The position numbers and the translations under genes were made by a program. Of a DNA stretch of 64,000 nt, positions 16,026 through 24,713 are shown piece by piece. The notes under the pieces are model-generated. The model made no database searches. It was not told the origin of the DNA and worked only from the letters and a program-made list of their open reading frames with translations. Origin of the DNA: PFJX01 sp964393825 (GTDB taxonomy: Bacteria; Pseudomonadota; Gammaproteobacteria; Burkholderiales; Thiobacillaceae); contig CAYMUY010000019.1 in the NCBI GenBank assembly GCA_964393825.1, positions 1-64,000 of the forward strand, in the 5' to 3' direction. Positions within the stretch are counted from its first letter, which is position 1, and each line of letters begins with the position of its first letter.

Positions 16026-17864
16026 TTACCAATGTAATGCCCGCAAGCGGGCGGATTTCTTGTGTTGATGGGAACGCATACGGCAAGCGATGTCATCCAG
16101 CATGGCAATCGCATCCAGCACGAACGGACCCTTGTTCAACATGACGCATTCGGCGCGCTCCGACATGGCGGCGTCGGTCATTTCCGCGCGCGAAGGCAGG
16201 TTTTCCTTGATCAGTTGCTCGAACACCTGGGTTGCCCACACTACCGGCACATGCGCCGCTTCCGCCAGCCACAACATTTCCTCCTGTATCTCGGCAAGCC
16301 GGCTCCAGCCGATTTCCACCGCCAGATCGCCACGCGCGATCATCAGGCCAAACGGCGCCCGACTGGCGCCATGAACGATGATTTCCGGCAGGTTGGCCAC
16401 CGCGCGCCGGGTTTCGATCTTGGCGATGCGACCCTTGTCGCCGGCGCCGCGGGCTTCCAGTTCATCCGCCAGGCGATCCATATCCGCCGCCGACTGCACG
16501 AAAGAATAGCCCACGATGTCGGCCTCGCGGGCGACGAAATCGAGATCGAGCAAATCCTTGTCGCTGAGAGCGGGCAATAACAGCTCGCTATCCGGGAAAT
16601 TCAGACCCTTGGCCGGACGAATCTTGTCGCCTTCCGGCCGCGCGCGAGTAATGCGCAACCAGGCGCCAGCGTCGTCCATGCGTTCCACTTCGGCGCCGAT
16701 CTGACCGTCGTCGATGAATATCCGCTCGCCCACGCGCAGACAGTCCAGTACTTCCGGCTGCGCGCAGGGGATGCGGCCGGCATAACCCGCTTCGATGCCG
16801 GCTTCACCCGGAGTCGGGTCACGCGACAGCAGAAGGGTGTCGCCGACATGCGCCAGCAGCACCTCCGGGCGGGCTTCCAGGGCACCCACTTTGGTTGTGC
16901 GCCGCTTGCCCTCGCCGGACAAATGTTTCAGGGCGCAACCCTGTTCCAGCCAGGTCGAGTCGGCGGTACAGGCGAGCAGGTGGGCTTCGCCCATGCGTTC
17001 CAGTACGTTGAAGATGCGCTTCTTGCCGCGCGTGTCGGTCGCCTCCACGAGGTCGCCCGGTTGCAGGCGGTCGAGCCAGTCGCGCGCCACGCTCAGCCTT
17101 GGGTATCCAGCCAGGCCGGTGGCGCCGCGCAGGCCGGGACCGCCGGGCTCGCCACTGGCGTCGAACAAAAAATAGGCCGGCGCCCAAGTGTCGCCCCGGT
17201 CATCGCGCTTCGGCTTGAGGCGAAGGCGACCGGGCGTGGTCGCCATCTCTCCGGTGCGCAATTTCGGCCCGGCCAGATCCATGTGGATCAGGCAGGTGCG
17301 TCCTGTCGCGGCGGCGGCGGCGCGGATGTTGTTGATCATCGCCTGCCAGGTGGTGGCATCGTCATGGGCGCAGTTGATCCGCGCGATATCCATGCCGCGC
17401 TCGACCAGCTCGCGCACGAAACGGGCCTCACCCGCCGCCGCGCTGGGCAGGGTGACCATGATGTGGGCACGCCGCTTTTTCGGTTCGCGACCCAGCAGTT
17501 TTTGGGTGTTCTGTTTGAGGCGTTTGTCACCCTGGCGATTGCCACGTCCGGCGCGCGGCAGTACCGCGTCGGTGGGACAGACACCGGCCAGAGCATCGAG
17601 CGCCAGGGCGACGGCATCCAGAGTGGCGATGACATGGCCTTCGCAGCGCCCCAGGGAGGAAAGCCCGAGTTCGCTCAGGCGTTCCTGCAGACCGCTCAGG
17701 TCCTGCCGTCGAAAGGCGATGTAAGCCGCCAGGTTGGCGGCGTCCCGGACATACCTGGAGCCGGCCAGGATGGCATCCCAGTCCGCCAGCAACGCCCGTT
17801 GACCGGCAGCCACCCTCGCGCGCAGCGCGTTCAGTTCACTCTGGATTTCTGGAAGGGTTTGCAC
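16026..17864 (-). CDS. Divergent long pyruvate kinase-like protein
   Basis: 612 residues. The pyruvate kinase barrel is recognisable: HIMVTLP and DIARINCAHDD (about residue 158), LAGPKLRTG, IFIDDGQIGAEV, IAKIETRRAV (catalytic lysine), MIARGDLAVEIG, WATQVFEQL and EMTDAAMS. Unlike housekeeping pyruvate kinases it has an N-terminal extension of about 135 residues, a long insertion (PGGPGLRG... to STWLEQG) in the B-domain region, and no C-terminal allosteric domain. It probably keeps a phosphoryl-transfer activity on pyruvate/PEP, but this is inferred. It is not in an obvious metabolic operon. Confidence 0.78.
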   Translation of the reverse strand: MQTLPEIQSELNALRARVAAGQRALLADWDAILAGSRYVRDAANLAAYIAFRRQDLSGLQERLSELGLSSLGRCEGHVIATLDAVALALDALAGVCPTDAVLPRAGRGNRQGDKRLKQNTQKLLGREPKKRRAHIMVTLPSAAAGEARFVRELVERGMDIARINCAHDDATTWQAMINNIRAAAAATGRTCLIHMDLAGPKLRTGEMATTPGRLRLKPKRDDRGDTWAPAYFLFDASGEPGGPGLRGATGLAGYPRLSVARDWLDRLQPGDLVEATDTRGKKRIFNVLERMGEAHLLACTADSTWLEQGCALKHLSGEGKRRTTKVGALEARPEVLLAHVGDTLLLSRDPTPGEAGIEAGYAGRIPCAQPEVLDCLRVGERIFIDDGQIGAEVERMDDAGAWLRITRARPEGDKIRPAKGLNFPDSELLLPALSDKDLLDLDFVAREADIVGYSFVQSAADMDRLADELEARGAGDKGRIAKIETRRAVANLPEIIVHGASRAPFGLMIARGDLAVEIGWSRLAEIQEEMLWLAEAAHVPVVWATQVFEQLIKENLPSRAEMTDAAMSERAECVMLNKGPFVLDAIAMLDDIACRMRSHQHKKSARLRALHW

Positions 17865-17972
17865 GGCTCAGGCGGGACCACGTTGGAGCCGGCAGTGTAG
17901 CCACGCAAGATGACGGAATGATGAAGGAAATGTGACCGCGGGGCGGAACGCGAAGCGGTTCCGCCCCGTGGA

Positions 17973-18755
17973 TCAGCCGAAGCGGCCGGTGATGTAGTCC
18001 TCGGTCTGCTTCTGCCGGGGTTTGATGAACAGCGTGTCGGTCTTGCCGAATTCGATCAGTTCGCCCAGGTACATGAAAGCGGTGAAGTCGGAGATGCGCG
18101 CCGCCTGCTGCATGTTGTGGGTGACGATGGCGATGGTGTAGTCGGCCTTCAGTTCATTGATCAGTTCTTCGATCTTGGCCGTGGAAATCGGGTCGAGTGC
18201 CGAGGTCGGTTCGTCGAGCAGCACGATTTCCGGTTTCACCGCGATGGTGCGGGCGATGCACAGGCGCTGTTGCTGGCCACCCGAGAGTGACAGGCCGCTT
18301 TGTTGCAGCTTGTCCTTGGCCTCATCCCACATCGCCGCCTTGCGCAGTGCCCATTCGACCCGGTCGTCCATCTCGGATTTGGGCATTTTTTCGTACAGGC
18401 GTACACCGAAGGCGATGTTCTCGTAGATGGTCATCGGGAACGGTGTCGGCTTCTGGAACACCATGCCGATCTTGGCGCGCACCAGGTTTACGTCCTGCTT
18501 CTTGTCCAGCAGGTTGTTGCCGTGGAAGTTGATCTGCCCCTCGGCGCGCTGGCCGGGATAGAGGTCATACATGCGGTTGAAGGTGCGCAACAGGGTGGAT
18601 TTGCCGCAGCCGGAAGGGCCGATGAAAGCGGTCACCCGGCTTTTCGCGATATCCAGGGATACATTGGTGAGGCCGCGAAAATCGCCGTAGAAGAAATTCA
18701 GGTCACGAACTTCCAGGATGGCATCGCCGTCGGCGGTTAGTTGTGGGGCGGACAT
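17973..18755 (-). CDS. pstB: Phosphate ABC transporter ATPase PstB
   Basis: 260 residues starting MSAPQL; GGAG sits 7 bases before this ATG, preferred over a TTG six codons earlier. Walker A GPSGCGKS, Q-loop, signature LSGGQQQR and Walker B IVLLDEPTSALD are present, as are PstB-specific FFYGDFRG and MYDLYPGQRAEG. It energises phosphate import by PstSCA. 14 bases after pstA. No phoU follows, although phoU is often the last gene of the operon. Confidence 0.97.
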   Translation of the reverse strand: MSAPQLTADGDAILEVRDLNFFYGDFRGLTNVSLDIAKSRVTAFIGPSGCGKSTLLRTFNRMYDLYPGQRAEGQINFHGNNLLDKKQDVNLVRAKIGMVFQKPTPFPMTIYENIAFGVRLYEKMPKSEMDDRVEWALRKAAMWDEAKDKLQQSGLSLSGGQQQRLCIARTIAVKPEIVLLDEPTSALDPISTAKIEELINELKADYTIAIVTHNMQQAARISDFTAFMYLGELIEFGKTDTLFIKPRQKQTEDYITGRFG

Positions 18756-18769
18756 TGGGAACTCCGGGA

Positions 18770-19612
18770 TCAAGCTGAGGATTTTTTGCGGAACAGGACG
18801 CGCGCAATGATGTTGATGGCGAGCACCAGCAAGGCGATCAGCAGGGCGCCGCCCCAGGCCAGGCTGACCCAGTTGTCGTAGGGGCTCATGGCGAACTGAT
18901 AGATCACCACGGGCAAGTTGCCCATCGGCTGCGACATATTGGTGCTGTAGAACTGGTTGTTCAGCGCGGTGAACAATAGCGGCGCGGTTTCCCCGGTGAT
19001 GCGCGCGATGGCGAGCAGGACACCGGTCACCACACCGGCCTTGACCGCGCGCAGGGTCACTTTCAAAGACACCTGCCAGCGCGGCGCGCCCACGGCAAAC
19101 GCGGCTTCACGCAGCGCGGTGGGCACCAGCAGCAGCATGTTTTCCGTGGTGCGCACCACCACCGGAATGGCGATCAGGGATAGTGCCAGCGAGCCGGCCC
19201 AGCCGGAGAAGCCACCCAGTGTCGCCACCACCAGAGCATAGACAAACAGGCCGACGACGATGGACGGCGCCGACAACATGATGTCGGTGACGAAACGGGT
19301 GGTGGCGGCAAACTTGGAGGTCGTGCCGAATTCCGCCAGATAGATCCCCGCCAGGATGCCGATCGGGGTGGAGACCAATGTGGTTACACCGATGATCATC
19401 AGGCTGCCGACAATGGCATTGCGCAAACCGCCACCCTCGCTACCGGGAGCGGGTGTGTCCTGGGTGAAGAAGTCCAAGCTCAGCGCCGAGAAACCGTTAT
19501 AGAAGAGGGTCCAGAGTATCCACATCAGGGCGACGAGGCCGAAGGCCATCGCGATCATCGATAGGGCGATGCCGATACGGTTGGTCAGGATGCGGCGGGA
19601 ATAGAGGCTCAT
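18770..19612 (-). CDS. pstA: Phosphate ABC transporter permease PstA
   Basis: 280 residues with six membrane segments and the permease EAA loop REAAFAVGAPRWQ followed by ARITGETAPLLFTA, a PstA hallmark. It forms the inner-membrane channel with PstC. It lies 9 bases after pstC and 14 before pstB. Confidence 0.96.
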   Translation of the reverse strand: MSLYSRRILTNRIGIALSMIAMAFGLVALMWILWTLFYNGFSALSLDFFTQDTPAPGSEGGGLRNAIVGSLMIIGVTTLVSTPIGILAGIYLAEFGTTSKFAATTRFVTDIMLSAPSIVVGLFVYALVVATLGGFSGWAGSLALSLIAIPVVVRTTENMLLLVPTALREAAFAVGAPRWQVSLKVTLRAVKAGVVTGVLLAIARITGETAPLLFTALNNQFYSTNMSQPMGNLPVVIYQFAMSPYDNWVSLAWGGALLIALLVLAINIIARVLFRKKSSA

Positions 19613-19621
19613 GGCGGGCTC

Positions 19622-20593
19622 CTACTTGCCTTGCTTGGCGACGCCGCGCTGGATCAACCAGCGCGAGATCGCCAGCACGATGAAGGTGATGATGAACAGC
19701 ACCAGGCCAAGAGCGAACAAGGAGGAAATGTGCAGGCCGGGGTCGGCTTCACCGAATTCATTGGCCAGGGTGGAGGCGATCGAGGTGCCCGGCGCGAACA
19801 GGCTGCCGACGATGCGGTTGGCGTTGCCGATAACGAAGGTGACCGCCATCGTCTCGCCCAGGGCGCGGCCGAGGCCGAGCATGATGCCGCCGATGACGCC
19901 GACGCGGGTGTAGGGCAGGACCACATGGGTGACGACTTCCCAGGTGGTGCAGCCGACCCCATAAGCGGATTCCTTGAGCGGCGCCGGCACGGTCTCGAAC
20001 ACGTCGCGCATCACCGAAGCGACGAAGGGAATCACCATCAATGACAGTACGATGCCGGCGGTGAGGATGCCGATGCCGATGGGTGGGCCGGCGAACCAGC
20101 CGCCAACCACCGGGACGCCGTCGAAGAAGGCTTGCAGGGTGGGCTGCACATGCTCGGCGAACAGCGGCGCGAACACGAACAGGCCCCAGATGCCGTAGAT
20201 GATGGAAGGCACGCCGGCGAGCAGCTCGATGGCCATGCCCAGCGGGCGGCGCAGCCAGACCGGGCAGGTCTCGGTGAGGAACAGGGCGATGCCGAAACTG
20301 ATCGGCACGGCGATGAGCAAGGCGATGACCGAGGTCACCACGGTGCCGTAGATCGCGCTCAAGGCGCCGAACTCGTCGTCCGGCACACTCCAGGCATCGG
20401 TCCAGAGAAAAGCCACGCCGAACTGCTTCAGTGCCGGCATGGCCTCTATGGTCAGGGAGACCAGAATGCCGGCCAGCGCCGCCAGCACGATGAACGCGAA
20501 CACCAGGGTGACCTGATGAAAAAACATGTCCTGGATCTTGAATTTCCTGACCTGCCTGGCATGCGGGTCAGCGGGAGGGGCCACTTCGCTCAT
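19622..20593 (-). CDS. pstC: Phosphate ABC transporter permease PstC
   Basis: 323 residues from ATG 20593 (MSEVAPPAD), with AGGA 9 bases upstream; ATG codons at 20602 and 20620 are alternatives adding 3 or 9 residues. Six membrane segments; the EAA loop KESAYGVGCTTWEVV and LGRALGETMAVTFV are typical PstC motifs. Separated from pstS by a 14-bp hairpin. Confidence 0.95.
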   Translation of the reverse strand: MSEVAPPADPHARQVRKFKIQDMFFHQVTLVFAFIVLAALAGILVSLTIEAMPALKQFGVAFLWTDAWSVPDDEFGALSAIYGTVVTSVIALLIAVPISFGIALFLTETCPVWLRRPLGMAIELLAGVPSIIYGIWGLFVFAPLFAEHVQPTLQAFFDGVPVVGGWFAGPPIGIGILTAGIVLSLMVIPFVASVMRDVFETVPAPLKESAYGVGCTTWEVVTHVVLPYTRVGVIGGIMLGLGRALGETMAVTFVIGNANRIVGSLFAPGTSIASTLANEFGEADPGLHISSLFALGLVLFIITFIVLAISRWLIQRGVAKQGK

Positions 20594-20665
20594 TGCGTTC
20601 ATTCCTGATTTTTCCGGCATTCTCCGGAAGCCCCCTCAACCAGGCAAGGAGGCTTGCGGAGAAAG

Positions 20666-20696
20666 TTCGGGCGCGGAAGAAACTTCCGCGCCCGAA
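20666..20696 (-). terminator. pstS-pstC intercistronic hairpin
   Basis: Perfect 14-bp stem TTCGGGCGCGGAAG with a three-base loop, no T-run. It follows the pstS stop by 20 bases. Such hairpins commonly stabilise or partly terminate the message so that the binding protein is made in excess over the permeases. Confidence 0.75.
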
Positions 20697-20715
20697 CCGG
20701 CACAACAGATTGTAA

Positions 20716-21726
20716 TTACTTGATGTTCTTCATTTCTGCTTCGACCATCTTCACCACGTTGGCCGGCAGGGCGACGAAGCCCAGATCCTCGGCCATCTTC
20801 TGGCCGTTGTTCAGGGACCAGGTGACAAAGTCGACCACGCCCTTCTGGCGGGTGGCGTCGGAACCTTTCTCATAGGCCAGGATGTAGGTCGCGGAGGTGA
20901 TCGGCCAGGCATTCTTGTGGGTCTGGTCGAGCAGATCGGGTGCCATGCCCCTGACCTTGAAGTTGGCGCCGCCGGCGGCGTCAGCCACCGCGTCCTGGCT
21001 CGGCACGATGAAGTTGCCGGCGCGATTCTTCAACGCCACGAAGTGCATGCCGTTCTTCATGGCATCGGCGATATCGACATAGCCGATGGCGCCGGCGATC
21101 TTCTGCACGTTGGCGGCAACACCGGGGTTGCCCTTGCCACCAACACCATTGACCGGCCAGTTCACGGTCTTGTCGGCGCCGACGTCGCGCTTGAAAGCCA
21201 TGGATTGCTTGGCCAGGTAGTGGGTGAACACATGGGTGGTGCCGGAACCATCGGAACGGTGCGCCACGGTGATCGCGGTGGCGGGCAGTTTCAGGCCGGG
21301 GTTCAGCGCGGCGATGGCGGGGTCGTTCCACTTGGTGATGGCGCCGCGGAAGATGTTGGCGGCGGTGACGCCGTCCAGTTTCAGCTTGCCGGATTCGACG
21401 CCGGGCAGGTTGAAGACGATGGTGACGCCGCCCATCACGGTCGGCACCTGGATCAGATGCGCGGCATCCAGTTCGTTTTCGGAAAGGGGCGCGTCGGTGC
21501 CGCCGAAGTCGACGGTCTTGGCCTTGATCTGCTTGATGCCGCCGGAAGAACCGATGCCCTGGTAGTTCACCTGGTTGTTGGTGGCGCCTTTATAGGCCTC
21601 GGCCCACTTGGTGTAGACGGCGTAGGGGAAAGTCGCGCCGGCACCGGTGATATCAGTGGCCAGGGCGGACAGACTAATGGACATGGCGGCGGCCAGAGTG
21701 GCCATTTTCAGCATCGTGCGTTTCAT
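20716..21726 (-). CDS. pstS: Phosphate-binding periplasmic protein PstS
   Basis: 336 residues. A Sec signal peptide ends near SLSALA-TD. The phosphate-binding loops GAGATFPYAVY, GSSGGIKQ, DFGGTDAPL and HRSDGSGTTHVFT are all present. It captures phosphate in the periplasm for PstCA. First gene of pstSCAB and preceded by a Pho-box-like site. Confidence 0.97.
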   Translation of the reverse strand: MKRTMLKMATLAAAMSISLSALATDITGAGATFPYAVYTKWAEAYKGATNNQVNYQGIGSSGGIKQIKAKTVDFGGTDAPLSENELDAAHLIQVPTVMGGVTIVFNLPGVESGKLKLDGVTAANIFRGAITKWNDPAIAALNPGLKLPATAITVAHRSDGSGTTHVFTHYLAKQSMAFKRDVGADKTVNWPVNGVGGKGNPGVAANVQKIAGAIGYVDIADAMKNGMHFVALKNRAGNFIVPSQDAVADAAGGANFKVRGMAPDLLDQTHKNAWPITSATYILAYEKGSDATRQKGVVDFVTWSLNNGQKMAEDLGFVALPANVVKMVEAEMKNIK

Positions 21727-21781
21727 ATTCAGGCTCCGGATGGAAGGTCTTCAGTAAGGGGCCCGCACAGCTTATTCGTGG

Positions 21782-21812
21782 AATATTACAGCCTTGTGAC
21801 GGCTGTAATATT
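21782..21812 (-). promoter_or_regulatory. Candidate Pho box within a 12-bp palindrome before pstS
   Basis: On the minus strand CCGTCAC-AAGG-CTGTAAT (21785-21802) fits two PhoB half-sites with a 4-base spacer and two mismatches. It is embedded in the perfect inverted repeat AATATTACAGCC / GGCTGTAATATT around TTGTGAC. It stands 59 bases before the pstS ATG and just after glmM, so the palindrome might also act at the glmM 3' end. Confidence 0.55.
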
Positions 21813-21834
21813 TGCCCGTCGCCTTGACCTGGCC

Positions 21835-23196
21835 TTACACCCCCGCTGCAATCTTTACCGCGTCGGCGATCTGGTTGGCGGTGCGCTTTACCTGGGCTTC
21901 ATCGCGCCCTTCCACCATGACCCGGATCAGCGGCTCGGTGCCGGAAGCGCGCAAAACGACGCGGCCGGTATCGCCCAGTTCCGCTTCGACCTCCGCCACG
22001 GCCTGAGCCACGCCCGCGTCGCCGTCGGTCTTGAATCCCCGTGCCACGCGCACGTTGAGCAATATTTGCGGATAGGTCGGGCAATCGCGGGTGTAGTCGG
22101 AAAGCGAGCGGCCGGAACCACGCAGGGCCGCGAGCACTTGCAGGGCGGAGACGATGCCGTCGCCGGTGGTGTGCTTGTCCAGGCACAGGATGTGGCCGGA
22201 AGATTCGCCGCCCAGTTGCCAACCGTTCTGTTGCAACACCTCCAGCACATAGCGGTCACCCACGTTGGCGCGTTTGAACTCGCAGCCGAGCGCCTTGATG
22301 GCCAGTTCGGTGCCCAGGTTGGTCATCAGGGTGCCGACCACACCGCCGTTGCGAAAGCTACTTTGCATGCGAAACCGGGCGATGGCGTAGAGCAGTTTGT
22401 CGCCGTCCATGATCTGGCCGGAAGCATCGCTCATCATCAGGCGGTCGCCGTCACCGTCCAGGGCGACGCCGACATCGGCGCGATGCTGGCGCACCGCGCG
22501 CGCCAGGCAATCGGTGTGGGTGGCGCCGCATTCCTTGTTGATGTTCATGCCGTTGGGCTCGTTGGCGATGGGAATGACATCGGCGCCCAGTTCATGGAAC
22601 ACATGTGGGGCGATGTGATAGCCGGCGCCGTTGGCGCAGTCCACCACGATGCGCATGCCGCGCAGATCCATATCGGTGGGGAAAGTGCTCTTGCAGAACT
22701 CGATATAGCGACCGGCGGCGTCGTCCACCCGTTTGACCTTGCCCAATTGCTTCGAGGAGGCGGTTTTCATCGGCTGGTCGAGCGCGGCCTCGATGGCCAG
22801 TTCCACATCGTCCGGCAGTTTGGTGCCGCGCGCGGAAAAGAACTTGATGCCGTTGTCCTCATACGGGTTGTGCGAGGCGGAAATCACCACGCCCGCCTGC
22901 AAACGCAAGGCGCGGGTGAGGTAGGCGATGCCGGGCGTGGGCATCGGCCCGGTCAGGCGCACATCGACGCCCGCCGCCGTGAGGCCGGCTTGCAGGGCGG
23001 ATTCCAGCATGTAGCCGGAAATGCGGGTGTCCTTGCCGATCAGCACGCCGGGGCGCTCGCCATGCATGGCCTCCACTTCCGCCGCCGCCAGCACCTTGCC
23101 GGCGGCATAACCCAGACGCATCGCGAAATCGGGGGTGATGGGCTCCTCGCCGACCTTGCCGCGAACGCCATCGGTACCGAAATATTTCCTGCTCAT
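21835..23196 (-). CDS. glmM: Phosphoglucosamine mutase GlmM
   Basis: 453 residues. It starts MSRKYFGTDGVRG, the standard N-terminus; the catalytic phosphoserine loop is GVVISASHNPYEDNG near residue 104, the metal loop is DGDGDR and the phosphate-binding RASGTEPLIRV is near the C-terminus. It converts glucosamine-6-phosphate to glucosamine-1-phosphate for UDP-GlcNAc. It follows folP with a repeat element between them, the usual folP-glmM order. Confidence 0.97.
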   Translation of the reverse strand: MSRKYFGTDGVRGKVGEEPITPDFAMRLGYAAGKVLAAAEVEAMHGERPGVLIGKDTRISGYMLESALQAGLTAAGVDVRLTGPMPTPGIAYLTRALRLQAGVVISASHNPYEDNGIKFFSARGTKLPDDVELAIEAALDQPMKTASSKQLGKVKRVDDAAGRYIEFCKSTFPTDMDLRGMRIVVDCANGAGYHIAPHVFHELGADVIPIANEPNGMNINKECGATHTDCLARAVRQHRADVGVALDGDGDRLMMSDASGQIMDGDKLLYAIARFRMQSSFRNGGVVGTLMTNLGTELAIKALGCEFKRANVGDRYVLEVLQQNGWQLGGESSGHILCLDKHTTGDGIVSALQVLAALRGSGRSLSDYTRDCPTYPQILLNVRVARGFKTDGDAGVAQAVAEVEAELGDTGRVVLRASGTEPLIRVMVEGRDEAQVKRTANQIADAVKIAAGV

Positions 23197-23255
23197 TATT
23201 TTCTCCTGATACGTTCAAGCTCATTTCCGCGCGCTCCCGCACAGGGAAACCCGCT

Positions 23256-23352
23256 GTAGGTCAGGTTGCGTCTTTATCGTTACCTGACGTTCATTCCACC
23301 CACTTTAAAATTTGAAGCTGGTTCGTCAGGTAGCCTTCGCAACCTGACCTAC
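23256..23352. repeat. Nested palindromic repeat, family GTAGGTCAGGTTGCG, copy 1
   Basis: Ends are GTAGGTCAGGTTGCG and its exact complement. Inside are TACCTGACG and CGTCAGGTA, so each half can also fold on itself (GTCAGGT with ACCTGAC). A shorter copy with the same ends and the same inner motifs lies at 49263-49338. The TAG stop of folP (23349-23351) is inside the right end. Confidence 0.85.
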
Positions 23353-24167
23353 GCCGGGTGGTCTCCTAATACGTTCATGATTTTCATGGCGTCCACGGTG
23401 TCCCCCACATCGTGGACGCGGAGTATCGCCGCCCCTCGCCCGACCGCCAACAGGGCCGCCGCAATACTGGCGGCCAGGCGGCCCTCGATCGGGCGGCCGG
23501 TGATCAGGCCAAGCATGGATTTGCGCGACACGCCGACCAGGACCGGCGCGATTTGTGCCAGTTCGGGAATGGCTTTAAACAAAGCGATGTTGTGTTCCAG
23601 GGTCTTGCCGAAGCCGAAACCGGGGTCGATCAGCAGACGTTCGCGACTGACGCCGGCCTGAAACGCCGCTTCCACTCGGGCTTGCAGAGACTGCTTTACC
23701 TCCGCCACCACGTCCGTATAGCGCGGATTGCTCTGCATGCCGCGCGGCTCGCCCCGCATGTGCATCAGGCACAGGCCGCAGTCCGAGTTCGCCACCGCAT
23801 CCAGGGCGCCGGGCGCTTGCAGCGCATGCACGTCGTTGATCATGTCGGCCCCGGCGGCCAGGGCGGCACGCATCACTTCCGGCTTCATGGTATCGACCGA
23901 CAGGGTCGCGCCACAGTCGCGCAACCCTTCCAGCACCGGCAGCACGCGATCAAGTTCCTCCTGAACAGTGACCGCCGCCGCCCCCGGCCGGGTGGATTCG
24001 CCGCCGATGTCGAGGATATCCGCCCCCGCCGCGCGCAGGCTCAGGCCGTGCTCGATGGCCTGCCGCGGCGAACGCCCGCCATCCGAGAAGGAATCCGGCG
24101 TGACATTGACGATGCCCATGACCAGGGGGCGATCCAGGGTGAACAGGGTACGGCCGCAGCGGAACAT
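23349..24167 (-). CDS. folP: Dihydropteroate synthase FolP
   Basis: 272 residues from ATG 24167 (MFRCGRTLFTL); upstream in-frame sequence has no family match. Motifs: MGIVNVTPDSFSDGG, GESTRPGA, SVDTMKPEVMRAAL, INDVHAL, LIDPGFGFGKT and GVSRKSMLG. It condenses p-aminobenzoate with hydroxymethyl-dihydropterin pyrophosphate in folate synthesis. Upstream of glmM; the stop codon is supplied by a palindromic repeat. Confidence 0.96.
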   Translation of the reverse strand: MFRCGRTLFTLDRPLVMGIVNVTPDSFSDGGRSPRQAIEHGLSLRAAGADILDIGGESTRPGAAAVTVQEELDRVLPVLEGLRDCGATLSVDTMKPEVMRAALAAGADMINDVHALQAPGALDAVANSDCGLCLMHMRGEPRGMQSNPRYTDVVAEVKQSLQARVEAAFQAGVSRERLLIDPGFGFGKTLEHNIALFKAIPELAQIAPVLVGVSRKSMLGLITGRPIEGRLAASIAAALLAVGRGAAILRVHDVGDTVDAMKIMNVLGDHPA

Positions 24168-24620
24168 GGCGAGGGATTCGAATGGCTTGAGGGAAAGCGT
24201 CTCGGGTAATCGGAAGCATTCAGTTCGTGTACCTTGCCGATCCTTACCGAGGTGGATGCGGCCCGACTGTAGCGGCCCCGTCCTGATGAAACAAGTGAAC
24301 ACCCGCCGGCCTCGGTCCGGCGGGGCAATGGACGAGAATGGGTTATGCGTTGCTGATCGAGTAACGCGAACCACTGATCACTATTCGCGCGCCGACAGTC
24401 ATCGGCCCAATCCATATAACCCAGGAAATTCCCGTCGGGGCCCAGTTCCAGGAAGGCCAGCTTCGCCCTGTTGACGAGCCCAAGAGCTTTGCTTTTCCAC
24501 CTTGCGCGTGCGGTCTGAAAACTCAAGAGCTGTCGGGATTTATTACACACTCGTCATGTTGGTTCATTCGCGAATTATGCAAGCAATTGTTATATATGAA
24601 TAAAATGCACGATACATTGT
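24168..24620. other. Intergenic region between folP and the PEP-CTERM gene
   Basis: About 450 bases. From 24500 on it becomes markedly AT-rich and serves as the upstream region of a sigma-54 promoter. On the minus strand at about 24330-24550 there is a coding-like stretch (KLAFLELGPDGNFLGY, then DQWFALLDQQ) without a good start that I cannot assign; it may be a remnant. Confidence 0.4.
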
Positions 24621-24637
24621 TTGGCACAAAAAATGCT
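24621..24637 (+). promoter_or_regulatory. Sigma-54 (RpoN) promoter
   Basis: TTGGCACAAAAAATGCTTG has the invariant GG (24623-24624) and GC (24635-24636) separated by exactly 10 bases, matching the -24/-12 consensus. It lies about 78 bases before the ATG of the PEP-CTERM protease. PEP-CTERM genes in related bacteria are controlled by RpoN with the PrsK/PrsR pair. Confidence 0.82.
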
Positions 24638-24713
24638 TGTAGACGAGATATCGACTGTTGTGTTCTATATCAACCGCGATAGCCATTGCGCAGCGTACAT
24701 CTTGGAGAAAAAA

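Noticed and set aside
20917..23259. A 780-codon open frame antisense to pstS and glmM
   Set aside because: It is opposite two strongly conserved genes, has biased His/Gly/Gln composition and no family motif; a shadow of high GC coding sequence.
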